A stretch of DNA of 21,504 nt from Erysipelotrichaceae bacterium (GCA_900770275.1 CAAGJS010000147.1:1-21504); one strand, 5' to 3'; counted from the first letter of the stretch, positions 1 through 8,437 are shown. The notes: generated by a model not told the origin, from the sequence alone. Translations and numbers: made by a program.

Positions 1-287
1 GACGGTTCAGCTATCTGCGATCTAACTTTTACGGCACAGATACTCCTTGTGAACCACGATTTAAGACAGCAGAGCTGGCGGCGAAACCATTGGCCTGTGG
101 GGTGGGATGAGCAGCTGATTCCTGATACACGTATAACAGAATGGCTAAGTACCGCGAACTGTTACATTCGGAGCTCTTTCCCTGTGCCCTTGATCCGGTT
201 ATCACTCCAGCCGCAAAAGAAGAATTAACAAAAGAGGATCATTGATGATCAGACATACCAACAGAAGTTTTTTCAAAGCTTAATTAA
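1..287. other. Unassigned left edge, possible gene debris
   Basis: No gene is recognised here. On the plus strand frame 1 is open from the window edge to a stop at 226-228 (75 codons). Frame 3 holds a 34-codon ORF from ATG 141 to TGA 243-245, coding for a short peptide starting MAKYRELLHSELF. Frame 3 upstream of it (from base 3) also reads as protein-like until a stop near 110. The alternation of plausible stretches between frames would fit a decayed gene or the end of another mobile element, but I cannot name a family. The segment abuts the point where IS66 tnpB similarity is lost (about 300), so a deletion or insertion junction lies close by. Confidence 0.3.
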
Positions 288-401
288 TCACTTGACATCG
301 GCCATTACATAATAGTTAGCCAGCCCGTCAACGCCGTAACGAAGATCTGTATAGCCGCAGGCGATATAAATTCTCCTGAACTCTGAGGGATCCTTAAACA
401 T
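288..401 (-). pseudogene. tnpB: Truncated IS66 TnpB
   Basis: Reading the minus strand from ATG 401 gives 37 residues before TGA at 290-288. Residues 1-32 match the start of IS66 TnpB, including the hallmark stretch 'IYIACGYTDLRYGVDGLA'. The intact family protein is about 115 residues, so roughly 70% is lost. The last few residues (MADVK) and the stop come from unrelated flanking DNA. It is too short for routine gene calling. The start overlaps the tnpA stop by 8 bases, which supports the assignment and the reading frame. Confidence 0.85.
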
Positions 402-768
402 GACCAAGTGTCCTCATCAGCTTGATCAACATCTGATCTGAAATATCATCGCTCAATTCTACCCGCAGATTTCCTTTCACAACCGTAGCAGCACAGTGGG
501 ACTCAGAAATAACAGGGACAGGGGTCACCTCAGAGAACTGCGGAATAACCCGACCAGCATTATGAGCGACCGGGACATTTTCGAACACCATATTTGCAGA
601 AGCTGTTTGCGCAACACGATCCGAGAGCTTCTTCCGCCAATGATAAAAGGTCTTCTCATTGATTCCGTTTCCCTGGCACCAGTCGCGCACGGACATACCG
701 CTCGATAACTGGTGCCGGATGCGTTCCAGCCATGCCTGCGCACGTAACTCACTCGCTGTCATAATCAT
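394..768 (-). CDS. tnpA: IS66 family accessory transposition protein TnpA
   Basis: This 124-residue protein is the first ORF of an IS66-family element, a small helix-turn-helix protein needed with TnpB and the TnpC transposase. The N-terminal third shows the family pattern: an 'AWLERIRHQLSSGMSVRDWC' stretch followed by 'NGINEKTFYHWRKKL', which is the recognition-helix region. The C-terminal half is the usual variable part. The length is normal for the family and no frameshift is seen. The stop codon overlaps the tnpB start (ATGTTTAA, 401-394), the translational coupling seen in IS66 elements. The ORF itself looks intact, but the rest of the element is missing, so it is unlikely to transpose alone. 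Confidence 0.85.
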   Translation of the reverse strand: MIMTASELRAQAWLERIRHQLSSGMSVRDWCQGNGINEKTFYHWRKKLSDRVAQTASANMVFENVPVAHNAGRVIPQFSEVTPVPVISESHCAATVVKGNLRVELSDDISDQMLIKLMRTLGHV

Positions 769-843
769 AGACTTATTCTCCGTTTCTAAAGATTCTTTAG
801 ATACTGAGAAAAGTATGACTGGTGCTTTTATGAATTTATAGGT

Positions 844-863
844 ACGGATTATTCAGCGCTTAC
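844..863 (-). repeat. IS66-type terminal inverted repeat (left end)
   Basis: The minus-strand sequence GTAAGCGCTGAATAATCCGT starts at 863 and runs to 844. GTAAGCG is the common tip of IS66-family ends. It lies exactly where the IS3 orfA reading frame stops making sense, which supports 863 as the physical element boundary. Confidence 0.7.
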
Positions 864-1267
864 TCTCTTTGCGCAGAATTTCGTTCTCTTTCTGAAGATC
901 CTCCGGCTTCTTCAATGCCATGCGGTTTCCTGCCTTTCTTCCTCTCGATGACAGTATAACCTTCAGCGATATATTCTCTGATCCAGTTGACTAACATTCC
1001 ATAACTGGACAATCCAAGATCAACTGACGTCCGCCTTATCGTTTCATGTTGAATCAGGACACGATCAATCGCTGCTTTCTTAAATTCAGGGGAATAGTAA
1101 GTCCAGGTATGCTTAAGCTTCTCTATACCCCAGCGTTCTGCCAACTGGCACATATATCGGATATTCGATTTTCCAATCTTATATTTGAGAGAAAGCTCGC
1201 GAAATGTTTTATGTTTGTACTTCCATTCTTTGTAGATCTGCACCTTCTGCTTATATGTCAGTTTCAT
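864..1267 (-). pseudogene. IS3-family orfA, frameshifted and interrupted by IS66
   Basis: From ATG 1267 the minus strand encodes a typical IS3-family (IS150-like) OrfA, the DNA-binding half of the transposase. It has two helix-turn-helix units, 'TFRELSLKYKIGKSNIRYM' and 'ETIRRTSVDLGLSSYGMLVN', then a 'KKGRKP' basic linker. Just after this linker the frame shifts by one base at about 916-921. Reading on in the other frame restores the family continuation 'ALKKPEDLQKENEILRKE', the start of the leucine-zipper segment. The restored frame then runs straight into the IS66 terminal sequence at 863. OrfA is normally about 170-200 residues, and orfB (DDE domain) is absent here. Two independent lesions make it non-functional. 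Confidence 0.8.
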
Positions 1268-1279
1268 AAGAAAAACCCC

Positions 1280-1309
1280 TCCAGTTGGTTGTCCAACTTT
1301 TGGGGTTCA
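1280..1309 (-). repeat. IS3-family terminal inverted repeat
   Basis: On the minus strand TGAACCCCAAAAGTTGGACA starts at 1309, and the orfA start lies about 40 bases further on. TGAACC-CCAAAAGTTGGAC is the usual style of IS150-group ends. The upstream transposase reading frame (IS1595-like) loses family character at this same point, so it marks an insertion boundary. The opposite end is not in the window. Confidence 0.7.
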
Positions 1310-1766
1310 CTCCATTTTCTTGGTATGCTTGCAGGACTTTAAATATCTTGGCATTCCAGTATTTTGTTGTAGTAAAGGAATTTCTGCCATTTTTTGAAGC
1401 CAGACTACTGCTCTCATAGCCGATGATCTGAAGAACCTGTTCCACCCATTCTGAGCAGGAAATTTTGTGATCTTCAAAGATCGTTCCCGTAGTAATGGTA
1501 AAAGTTCTCCCACATTCTTTACAGAGATCGCGGTTGATGCCATTAGAAGTGTGACCATATCGGATAAAATTCTCCGATCCACAGTATCGGCAATGAAACA
1601 CTTGAAATGAATTAAGAAACTTTGTCTCTCCGGTGCTGCTTAGTATCGGATGACGGCTGGAATAGACTTCAAGATATTGGTCTTTAATAAACTTCTCATA
1701 CGGAGAAAGGAACTTCTTCCCGTCCCAAGGCGTTCGCCGTTTGGAAGAAGTAAGCGAAAAACACTT
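1310..1766 (-). pseudogene. IS1595-like transposase, 3' part lost to an IS3 insertion
   Basis: From ATG 1766 (preceded by GAGGT; a TTG at 1844 opens the same frame) the minus strand encodes a transposase N-terminus. It has a zinc-ribbon, 'CRYCGSENFIRYGHTSNG' then 'CKECGRTFTITTGTIF' (CxxC...CxxC), followed by a helical segment 'SEWVEQVLQIIGYES'. This layout is that of IS1595/ISXO2-like and IS1-like transposases, where a DDE-type nuclease domain follows. Here the frame enters the IS3 terminal repeat at 1309 and ends at 1251 without any DDE domain. It is the oldest layer of the nested insertions. The exact IS family is less sure than the fact that it is a broken transposase. Confidence 0.65.
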
Positions 1767-1844
1767 CATGTTGTGGTAGACCTCAATGCTTAAGTAAGCG
1801 GTCCTGATGAGGCCTACCACAGCTAATTCAGAACCGATTACCAA

Positions 1845-2026
1845 AGCATATTAGCTTTCTAGCCCCGTCGGGCTATGAAAAGTATAGGCGATTCTACCAA
1901 CACTGTGCAAAAAGGGATTGATAAATAATAATCTGTGCTTATCTGTAGAAATTGTTTTTTTCACATGATAGATTAATGAGGAGTTTTCTCATCAGGTTTT
2001 TCTTATAGGCTGCGGAGGTGAACGTA
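1845..2026 (+). promoter_or_regulatory. Leader/promoter region of the pilus operon
   Basis: This is the only non-coding space in front of the pilus genes, so the operon promoter is expected here. A weak candidate is TTGATA (1919-1924) with TATCTG 16 bases downstream; it is a poor match and I do not insist on it. A small perfect hairpin AGCCC-CGTC-GGGCT lies at 1861-1874 and may belong to the end of the adjacent mobile element. An ATGAG...CTCAT hairpin (about 1976-1992) followed by a T-rich run precedes the ribosome site GGAGGTGA (2014-2021) and might act as a weak attenuator. No operator repeat stands out. Confidence 0.35.
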
Positions 2027-2344
2027 ATGAAGACAAAGGATTTGCGTCACTTGAGTCGTGCCGATCTGCTGGAACTTTTGTTAGAGTCGCGCGAGGAAAA
2101 TGCACAGTTAAAGAAGACGATTGAGGAACAGAGAACTGAGATTGCTTCGCTGAAGGAACAGTTGGAGGATAAGGCGATCCGTATACAGAAGGCAGGGACA
2201 TTGGCGCAGGCATCCTTGGAGCTGAATCATATTTTTGAGGATGCGGATGCGGCTGCCCAGCAGTATCTTGCGAACCTGAAGCGGAAGATGGATGCCATGG
2301 AGAGGGCTTATAAGCAGAAACTTGAAGATAAGTATCATGTCTGA
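2027..2344 (+). CDS. Small coiled-coil protein, first gene of the pilus operon
   Basis: The preferred start is ATG 2027, which follows GGAGGTGA by 5 bases; a GTG at 2018 in the same frame lies inside that ribosome site. The 105-residue product has no signal peptide or membrane segment, so it should be cytoplasmic. Residues 1-15 form a conserved-looking head (MKTKDLRHLSRADLLELL). Residues about 12-55 are a charged amphipathic helix with heptad-like Leu/Ile spacing, probably a coiled coil, and another alanine-rich helix follows. Similar short proteins precede signal peptidase and sortase genes in pilus loci of other Firmicutes and are often loosely labelled 'DNA repair protein'; I see no basis for that name. 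It overlaps the signal peptidase gene by 8 bp, which implies co-translation. Its role is unknown. Confidence 0.75.
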   Translation: MKTKDLRHLSRADLLELLLESREENAQLKKTIEEQRTEIASLKEQLEDKAIRIQKAGTLAQASLELNHIFEDADAAAQQYLANLKRKMDAMERAYKQKLEDKYHV

Positions 2345-2930
2345 TCGTACGAAGAAGAAAAAACTTGAAATGCCATCAACTGAAAGTCTGAAGCAGGAGC
2401 TGGCACATGAAAAGTATGTTCAGCGATATCGCCGAGGGCTGCGCGGTGTGCTTTATCTTCTGATTACGGCTGCGGCACTTGCTGTATTGATCGCTACGTT
2501 GTGGCTGCCGGTTCTTCATATCTATGGAGATTCGATGACGCCGACGCTGCAGGAAGGGGATTTGATCGTTGCAGTGAAAAATGAGCGCTGGTCACAGGGA
2601 AAACTGATCTGTTTCTGGTACAACAACCGGATCCTTGTGAAGCGTGCCATTGCGGGCCCGGGGGACTGGGTCAACATCGAAGAGGATGGTACGGTTCTGG
2701 TAAATGGGGTGGCGCTGGATGAGCCCTATGTCAGTGACATGGCACTTGGTGATTGTGATATTACGCTTCCTTATCAGGTTCCGGACAATCGTGTATTTGT
2801 GTTGGGGGATCATCGATCGGTATCCATTGATTCGCGTAACTCAGCGGTCGGATCCATTCCGATGGAACAGATTGTTGGCACCGTCTTACTACGGATTGCG
2901 CCATTCAGCAGATTTGGATTTCTGAAGTAA
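2337..2930 (+). CDS. lepB: Signal peptidase I dedicated to the pilus locus
   Basis: This type I signal peptidase cleaves signal peptides from secreted proteins, here most likely the pilins encoded downstream. ATG 2337 is chosen because it overlaps the previous stop (ATGTCTGA), giving 197 residues. A cytoplasmic basic N-terminus is followed by one membrane segment (about residues 35-58, 'LYLLITAAALAVLIATLWL'). The catalytic serine is S66 in 'GDSMTPTL' and the general-base lysine is K102 in 'ILVKRAIAGPGD'. The late family box reads 'GDHRSVSIDSR', with His where most homologues have Asn. All catalytic boxes are present, so it should be active. The size and single membrane anchor fit the bacterial (P-type) enzymes of Gram-positives. 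The host presumably has a separate housekeeping copy. Confidence 0.92.
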   Translation: MSDRTKKKKLEMPSTESLKQELAHEKYVQRYRRGLRGVLYLLITAAALAVLIATLWLPVLHIYGDSMTPTLQEGDLIVAVKNERWSQGKLICFWYNNRILVKRAIAGPGDWVNIEEDGTVLVNGVALDEPYVSDMALGDCDITLPYQVPDNRVFVLGDHRSVSIDSRNSAVGSIPMEQIVGTVLLRIAPFSRFGFLK

Positions 2931-2956
2931 ACCGTTGCATACGAAAGGTGTTGGGC

Positions 2957-5900
2957 ATGAAACAGAAACATTCACACAAGACAAAGAAACTGAAGAAGCC
3001 GGGACGTGTCGCCCTGGGTGTTCTTGGCGTATTGATGATGTTAATTACGGGACTGTCGATGGTGATGCCGGCGGTTGCTTTAAGCGATGATGCTCCGGAT
3101 AGTTCAGCAGGTCCTGATCCAACAGAAACAACGAATGGCGTGACAACCGAAGTGAACAGTGGCGATGAAACGCGGCCTGTTCTTACAACCAATACCACAG
3201 TTACAACGGATGAGCAGAAGGATGGCGCATCACCGGATTCTACGGAAACAACGGAATCTTCCGGAGCAACCGGCGAAACGCAACCAGGTGAAGAGGCCAA
3301 TACACCTTCAGAAGAAAATGATGAAACTGCAGGAACCACGGATGAAACAGACACTTCCGCAGCGACAGATATGGAACCATCCTCCCAGGAAGCTCCCTCA
3401 GAGGAAGTTATCTCCGCCGCCAAGAGCAACAACGTGATGCTTGCACCTGAGGCTTCTTCAACGGCTCCGCTGGTCATTACACCAACAATTTCGAACTATC
3501 AATATCGTAATTCCTCTACGGATGAGTGGCAGACGCTGACGGCAGAAAATGCTGCATCAATCATCTTTACCGCAAACACGGAACTGAAAGCGACCTACAC
3601 ATTAAATACGACCGTCAATGAGATTTCTTCGCATGGCAATGCGGCGGTATTTACGGCGGATTCGTGGGTGGTTATGAAATCTTCGAACAACAATCAGCCG
3701 ATCACGGATGCCAATAAAAATGAAATCGGCACCATGTCTGTCGAAGATGCCAATAAAATAAAATTGTCGTTTAAGGATGACTGGGTTTCATCAAATAAGG
3801 ACCAGACGGTTTCGATTACGGCGGTCCTTGATTTTACCGTGGATTGGACAAAGAGAGATAAGGATAATACGATTACTCTTCCGCTGGATGGCAGCAGTTT
3901 CAAGGTTTCATTCCAGGATGATATGGAAGCGCGCTATGGAGATATGACCGTTACCAAGGAGCTTGTCTCTTCGACGCCAGAACTACGGGATGATGGCCAC
4001 TATTATCTGACCTATCGGTTGACGGTATCGACGCCATCAACCAACAGCTATACGATTCCGGATGTTTCGGTTGTTGACTTCTTCAAGCAGAATGCGAAGT
4101 ATGTAAGCAGCTTTGACGGCATACCAAAGACGGCGACTTCAACTGCAGATTTAACCAATGTTCTTTCTTATGAAGGCACAGCAGGAACGGTCTACGTGAC
4201 AGGCAACGCCTCTACGGAAACCAGTCCGATCCCGGCAGCAAATGATACTATTTCGGCTACGCCTGGAACCCTGGTTTGGAAACTTAGGGATCTGAATGCC
4301 GGTGAAAAACGGGCGCTGACCTACAGCGTACAGTTGACCGATGACTATCTGCTCAATAATACGTGGTACAACCATGCGGAACAGCTGCTGAATACGGCCG
4401 CAAGCTACGCAAAAACGTACCCGCGTGAAACAAAACAGGCGACATTTACGCCGCGTTTCCAGGCAGCAATTAGGAAGGCTGCCGGAAACGTTACAACAAA
4501 TGCAGATGGCTCTGTAACGATTCCTTATACCGTGACCGTGACCGCGGATGCCAATAACAGCCGCACCATTCCATCGATAACATTCAAGGATCGTCTCAGT
4601 GAATCCAGTGATATTGCTAGCTATGTTACGGATTCGTTCCATCTCTATAAGGGGACGAGCGCTTCGGCAGAGAATGAAATTGACAGCTCGAAAGTTACAG
4701 TGGCAATCAGCTCGAATACGTTCAATGTATCCTTCGGAGATCCTCTGGCCAATGGCGAGTCACTGACTTTGACCTATAACGTTACGGTGACTCCGCAGAT
4801 CTTTGTGCGCAGCCAGCAGAATATGGGCTTGACCAACTATGCCAGTGCGCGTCTGACCGCAGACGCGGCGCATGACCTGTCTAACACTTATACGTCGCAG
4901 AAAAATCTTGGTGCAAAGAAGTGGGATCGTAAGATTGCCGGTGCAGAACTTACGGCGGAAACAACGGTTTCGATGAGTGATGGCTCTAAGTATCTGAATG
5001 ACTTCTCAACATCGATGGATACAGGCTTTACGGTTCCGAAAGGCTCGATACAGTATCGTGTCCTTGTGAATGAGGAAGGCTCAATCCGTGGCTTTAACGC
5101 ATCTGGCGCAACCATGACAGATACGCTGAATACCAATTATCTGCAATACGTTGGCTATGTACGTATTGATCAATATGGCGGTGCATCCGGGACGGTGGGA
5201 ATGAACGATACCAACGCTCTGAATACCGTAGCCTCCGGAACCCTGGAGAAGACGGCCTGGTACAAGATTGATGGACTGACAACATTCTCCCTGACACCAA
5301 CATCGGTAGGATTGGATGATGCAAGCAAAGCGTATGTTTTAACCTACTATGCGCAGCCGGTCAATACGGGCTCCATTACGACGGCAAATGTGACGAACTC
5401 CTTCGTGCTCCGTGGGAATATCGTTGGCCCCAACGGAGCCAGCTATACGTTACCGAACCAGTCGGTGACGGCGAACGCTGTCATCAGCGGTACTGCATCG
5501 TTTACGGCTGAGAAAGATGGCTGGTACTATTCACGTTCGACGCAGACACAGCCGGATGATGGGATCTATTCAGATGATCATAAGCTGACGAGTGCGGACG
5601 GTGCTCTGTACTGGTCTATCGTTGCCTCGGGCACGATTACTGATGGCTATACGATTACGGATACGCCTCCGACAAGTAATTCCTACGGCTCCAACGTTGA
5701 CTCAACGATATTCCAGGCTCTTCCTTTAAATGCGGTTGCGGCAGTCTTCAAAGGGCCGGTAGATCAGATTGCGGCCGCTCTGCAGATGTCGGATCTGTCG
5801 CAGGTCATTGCACAAAAGGATGCGCTCCAGTTAACAAGCCTGCCGGGAACGGTCTATGCGGTCGCGAATGGTTCTTCTACGCTCTCTTCAACTACGGATC

Positions 5901-8437
5901 CGTACTGGACGTGGACACCGAGTGGGGCCGTACAGACAAACAGTGCCAATAGCATTCCCTATACAAATCAGGGTGTCTTTACCTTTAAAAAGAATCTGGA
6001 GCTGAAGAGTGGCGAAGCGGTAATGATTGTATTGCGGACGACGCCTCTTTGGTATACCGCCAGTCCTATGAGCGGTGCCTCAAAAGATGCGGTACGTACA
6101 TACCGCAACCGGATTACATATGCCTCCAGTAGTACGTCAACAGGGACAACGGTTGAAGGAACGTATTTCCTTTCCAATACAGCAGGTCTTAAGAAAGATT
6201 CGCTGGGCGCCTTTGTCGTCAGTGGAAATAATAAGTATGCGATCAAGCAGGCGGATGGAACAGCGTCTAATGTTGCTCCGCATGAATGGGCACAAAACAA
6301 TCAGGATAATACCTATTATTTGAAGCAGGGGCTTGGCTCAGGTGATATCTCCATTATTACGTCGCCGGGAAGTTCTGGCACAGCCAGCGGCGATGGTACC
6401 TATGTCGCATGGGAACTGACAGTGAATCATGATGAGCAGATTTCAGGGGATGTGACGGTTTCCGATATTCTTCCCTCTGGGATGGATCTGGCTTACATCC
6501 GCTATTGGAAGTTTGGCTCAACTTACGATCTCAATAATTTCCCTAAGACGGCTACAATCTCTGAGCTTGAAGATGAAGTCGCAAAGAGCGATTCGGTGTG
6601 GAAGAAATATACGTTTACAGCTAACGTAGAGAAACAGTCTGCATATGACAGTCAGCAAATAAAGAAGCCAAACTACCAGAGCAATACCATTACGTACTAC
6701 TACAATACGTCGACACGGGAAATCCGTATGAAGCTGACCGGATTGAAGAAGGCATCTGCAGATACGGATAAGTACTTTGCGTCCTTCCTGATGGTGACGA
6801 AGGTATCCAATACGGATGCGCTGCAGTCGAACAATGAAGTTGTACTGGGCAATACGGCCACGATGACAGCTTCGGATGGCTCAACTTATTCGAGTTCGGC
6901 TTCCCAAAGCATTCGTCGCCGGACGCTGGAGAAGAAGTTTACAGGAACAGCGGATACGTCGGGCTCTTATACGACGATTCGTGCGCCGTTTACGATTACG
7001 GTTAATCCATATGCGGAAAATCTGAATCAGCAGGATGGCGGTATGGTAACTCTGGAAGACCATATGGGGTCCAATCTGTCATTGGATTCGTCCTCGATTG
7101 AGATGAAGGTTACGAAGATTCCTTCGTCGCGCAGTAATTATACGGTTGGATCTAAATTGTCGGCATCGGAGTATACGATTACGGTCAGTGAAAGTGCGGA
7201 TGGCAGTAAGGTGATTTCGATGACTGTGCCGGATGATCTGGGGCTTGAAATCTCCTACGTGGCAAATGTCAATGTTCCGCCGAACGGGACTGTGACTATT
7301 TCTAACGATGTTGTCTGGAAGGGCTATGCAGTACAGAAGAGTGTGACCTCTGGTGTTAGTCAGGCTTATGCATTCAAGGTCGCAGTGACGGCCACTACCT
7401 CTACGAAGCCTTTGATCTCGGTGCGGAAGCTGGATGCGAACCATGTCAATGGCGCTGCATTGGCCGGGGCAGAGTTCCAGTTGACGGAAGTCACCATGGA
7501 CGCAAATGGAAACGTAACTAAAGAAGGCAATTCATGGACTGGAACAACCTCTGGCGGAGTAATCGATTCATCACTCTATTCGTCCGAGCAGTATCCAAAT
7601 ACTTCTTCGAATGAGAATCACAATGTTTATATCAGTAAATCAGATAACTCAGACTCTGCGCGTGTGAATGATCTTGGCTATCTGACGTTTGATGGAAATA
7701 CAAAATCTGGCTCAACGGGGATTGTCGCTGCTGACCTTGAATATGGAAAGATTTACCGTCTGCAGGAGACACAGGCACCAGAGGGATATGTTCTGAATTC
7801 GACGCCGGTTTATATCATGTTCCTGCAGCCGGATAGTTCGGGGAATGTGACGATTCCGGACGGTACACCTTCCAATGTCCGTATCTGGTCTTCCGGCACA
7901 AGCTATCTGCAGGATGCGTATAACCAAAAGGGCGTGATCACGGTGAATAAGCGGTTCCGTACCTATGATTCCGATGCGGATGCGACGCCTGCGGCTGGTA
8001 CATATACATTTGGCTTGTATTCCTATGATGATGGCCAGGTTGGGCAATTATTGAAGACAGCTTCGGCAAAGTATGAGACGGATCCTAATACAAAGGCTGT
8101 CACATTGACAGACACAGCGGTATTTTCGGATCTTGAATTCGGTAAAACGTATGTCGTGCGGGAATTGGATGAAACCCAGAATCCACTGGAAAACAGGGAT
8201 CGTTTCAAGCTGAATGATCTTACGTACATGGTGGAATATGATCAGTTCAGCGGCGTTGTTACGATTGACGCAAAAAATCCTTCCCAGACTGTGATAGTAA
8301 CCAATGTACTGCCGTTCTATGTGCTTCCAAAGACGGGCGGCAGTGGGACGCACTGGATGTATTTGACGGGGGCGGCTCTGATCGGGGCAGCAGCCCTTCT
8401 GAATTATTGGCGCAGGCATGCGCAGAGGAGGATGTGA
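2957..8437 (+). CDS. Giant LPKTG-anchored adhesin, probable pilus tip protein
   Basis: ATG 2957 is preferred (AAAGGTG 8 bases upstream) over GTG 2948, giving 1826 residues. A basic N-terminus and hydrophobic segment form a signal peptide (about 1-42). A Thr/Ser/Glu-rich low-complexity stalk follows (about 45-155). Residues about 160-1480 are beta-rich and contain at least six divergent copies of a '...Y-x-(V/L)-T-V...I-x-V-x-D...' core, near 347, 519, 698, 883, 1149 and 1342, as in isopeptide-stabilised adhesin domains. Two CnaB/SpaA-type domains come next (about 1485-1622, with 'YRLQETQAPEGY', and about 1659-1785, with 'YVVRELDET'). The C-terminus is LPKTG (1790-1794), a membrane helix and 'RRHAQRRM'. 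No cysteine is seen, so a thioester adhesin domain is unlikely. Size and position suggest the tip adhesin; the ligand is unknown. Confidence 0.88.
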   Translation: MKQKHSHKTKKLKKPGRVALGVLGVLMMLITGLSMVMPAVALSDDAPDSSAGPDPTETTNGVTTEVNSGDETRPVLTTNTTVTTDEQKDGASPDSTETTESSGATGETQPGEEANTPSEENDETAGTTDETDTSAATDMEPSSQEAPSEEVISAAKSNNVMLAPEASSTAPLVITPTISNYQYRNSSTDEWQTLTAENAASIIFTANTELKATYTLNTTVNEISSHGNAAVFTADSWVVMKSSNNNQPITDANKNEIGTMSVEDANKIKLSFKDDWVSSNKDQTVSITAVLDFTVDWTKRDKDNTITLPLDGSSFKVSFQDDMEARYGDMTVTKELVSSTPELRDDGHYYLTYRLTVSTPSTNSYTIPDVSVVDFFKQNAKYVSSFDGIPKTATSTADLTNVLSYEGTAGTVYVTGNASTETSPIPAANDTISATPGTLVWKLRDLNAGEKRALTYSVQLTDDYLLNNTWYNHAEQLLNTAASYAKTYPRETKQATFTPRFQAAIRKAAGNVTTNADGSVTIPYTVTVTADANNSRTIPSITFKDRLSESSDIASYVTDSFHLYKGTSASAENEIDSSKVTVAISSNTFNVSFGDPLANGESLTLTYNVTVTPQIFVRSQQNMGLTNYASARLTADAAHDLSNTYTSQKNLGAKKWDRKIAGAELTAETTVSMSDGSKYLNDFSTSMDTGFTVPKGSIQYRVLVNEEGSIRGFNASGATMTDTLNTNYLQYVGYVRIDQYGGASGTVGMNDTNALNTVASGTLEKTAWYKIDGLTTFSLTPTSVGLDDASKAYVLTYYAQPVNTGSITTANVTNSFVLRGNIVGPNGASYTLPNQSVTANAVISGTASFTAEKDGWYYSRSTQTQPDDGIYSDDHKLTSADGALYWSIVASGTITDGYTITDTPPTSNSYGSNVDSTIFQALPLNAVAAVFKGPVDQIAAALQMSDLSQVIAQKDALQLTSLPGTVYAVANGSSTLSSTTDPYWTWTPSGAVQTNSANSIPYTNQGVFTFKKNLELKSGEAVMIVLRTTPLWYTASPMSGASKDAVRTYRNRITYASSSTSTGTTVEGTYFLSNTAGLKKDSLGAFVVSGNNKYAIKQADGTASNVAPHEWAQNNQDNTYYLKQGLGSGDISIITSPGSSGTASGDGTYVAWELTVNHDEQISGDVTVSDILPSGMDLAYIRYWKFGSTYDLNNFPKTATISELEDEVAKSDSVWKKYTFTANVEKQSAYDSQQIKKPNYQSNTITYYYNTSTREIRMKLTGLKKASADTDKYFASFLMVTKVSNTDALQSNNEVVLGNTATMTASDGSTYSSSASQSIRRRTLEKKFTGTADTSGSYTTIRAPFTITVNPYAENLNQQDGGMVTLEDHMGSNLSLDSSSIEMKVTKIPSSRSNYTVGSKLSASEYTITVSESADGSKVISMTVPDDLGLEISYVANVNVPPNGTVTISNDVVWKGYAVQKSVTSGVSQAYAFKVAVTATTSTKPLISVRKLDANHVNGAALAGAEFQLTEVTMDANGNVTKEGNSWTGTTSGGVIDSSLYSSEQYPNTSSNENHNVYISKSDNSDSARVNDLGYLTFDGNTKSGSTGIVAADLEYGKIYRLQETQAPEGYVLNSTPVYIMFLQPDSSGNVTIPDGTPSNVRIWSSGTSYLQDAYNQKGVITVNKRFRTYDSDADATPAAGTYTFGLYSYDDGQVGQLLKTASAKYETDPNTKAVTLTDTAVFSDLEFGKTYVVRELDETQNPLENRDRFKLNDLTYMVEYDQFSGVVTIDAKNPSQTVIVTNVLPFYVLPKTGGSGTHWMYLTGAALIGAAALLNYWRRHAQRRM

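Larger units (their letters stand above)
288..863 (-). mobile_element. Partial IS66-family insertion sequence (5' portion)
   Basis: On the minus strand the element begins at 863 with GTAAGCGCTGAATAATCCGT (863-844). The leading GTAAGCG is typical of IS66-family terminal repeats. It continues through a leader, tnpA, and an overlapping tnpB that loses family similarity at about base 305. No tnpC and no second terminal repeat are present, so only the 5' part survives. The element interrupts an IS3-family orfA immediately after its right boundary. IS66 elements duplicate 8 bp, so 864-871 would be one copy of the target; the partner copy is absent from the window. Confidence 0.8.

Noticed and set aside
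1861..1874. AGCCC-CGTC-GGGCT hairpin as an intrinsic terminator
   Set aside because: Only a 5-bp stem and no T-run on either strand; more likely part of a mobile element end.
4151..4642. Minus-strand open frames inside the adhesin gene (this and several similar ones)
   Set aside because: Compositional shadows of a repetitive Thr/Ser-rich gene; no ribosome sites or motifs.
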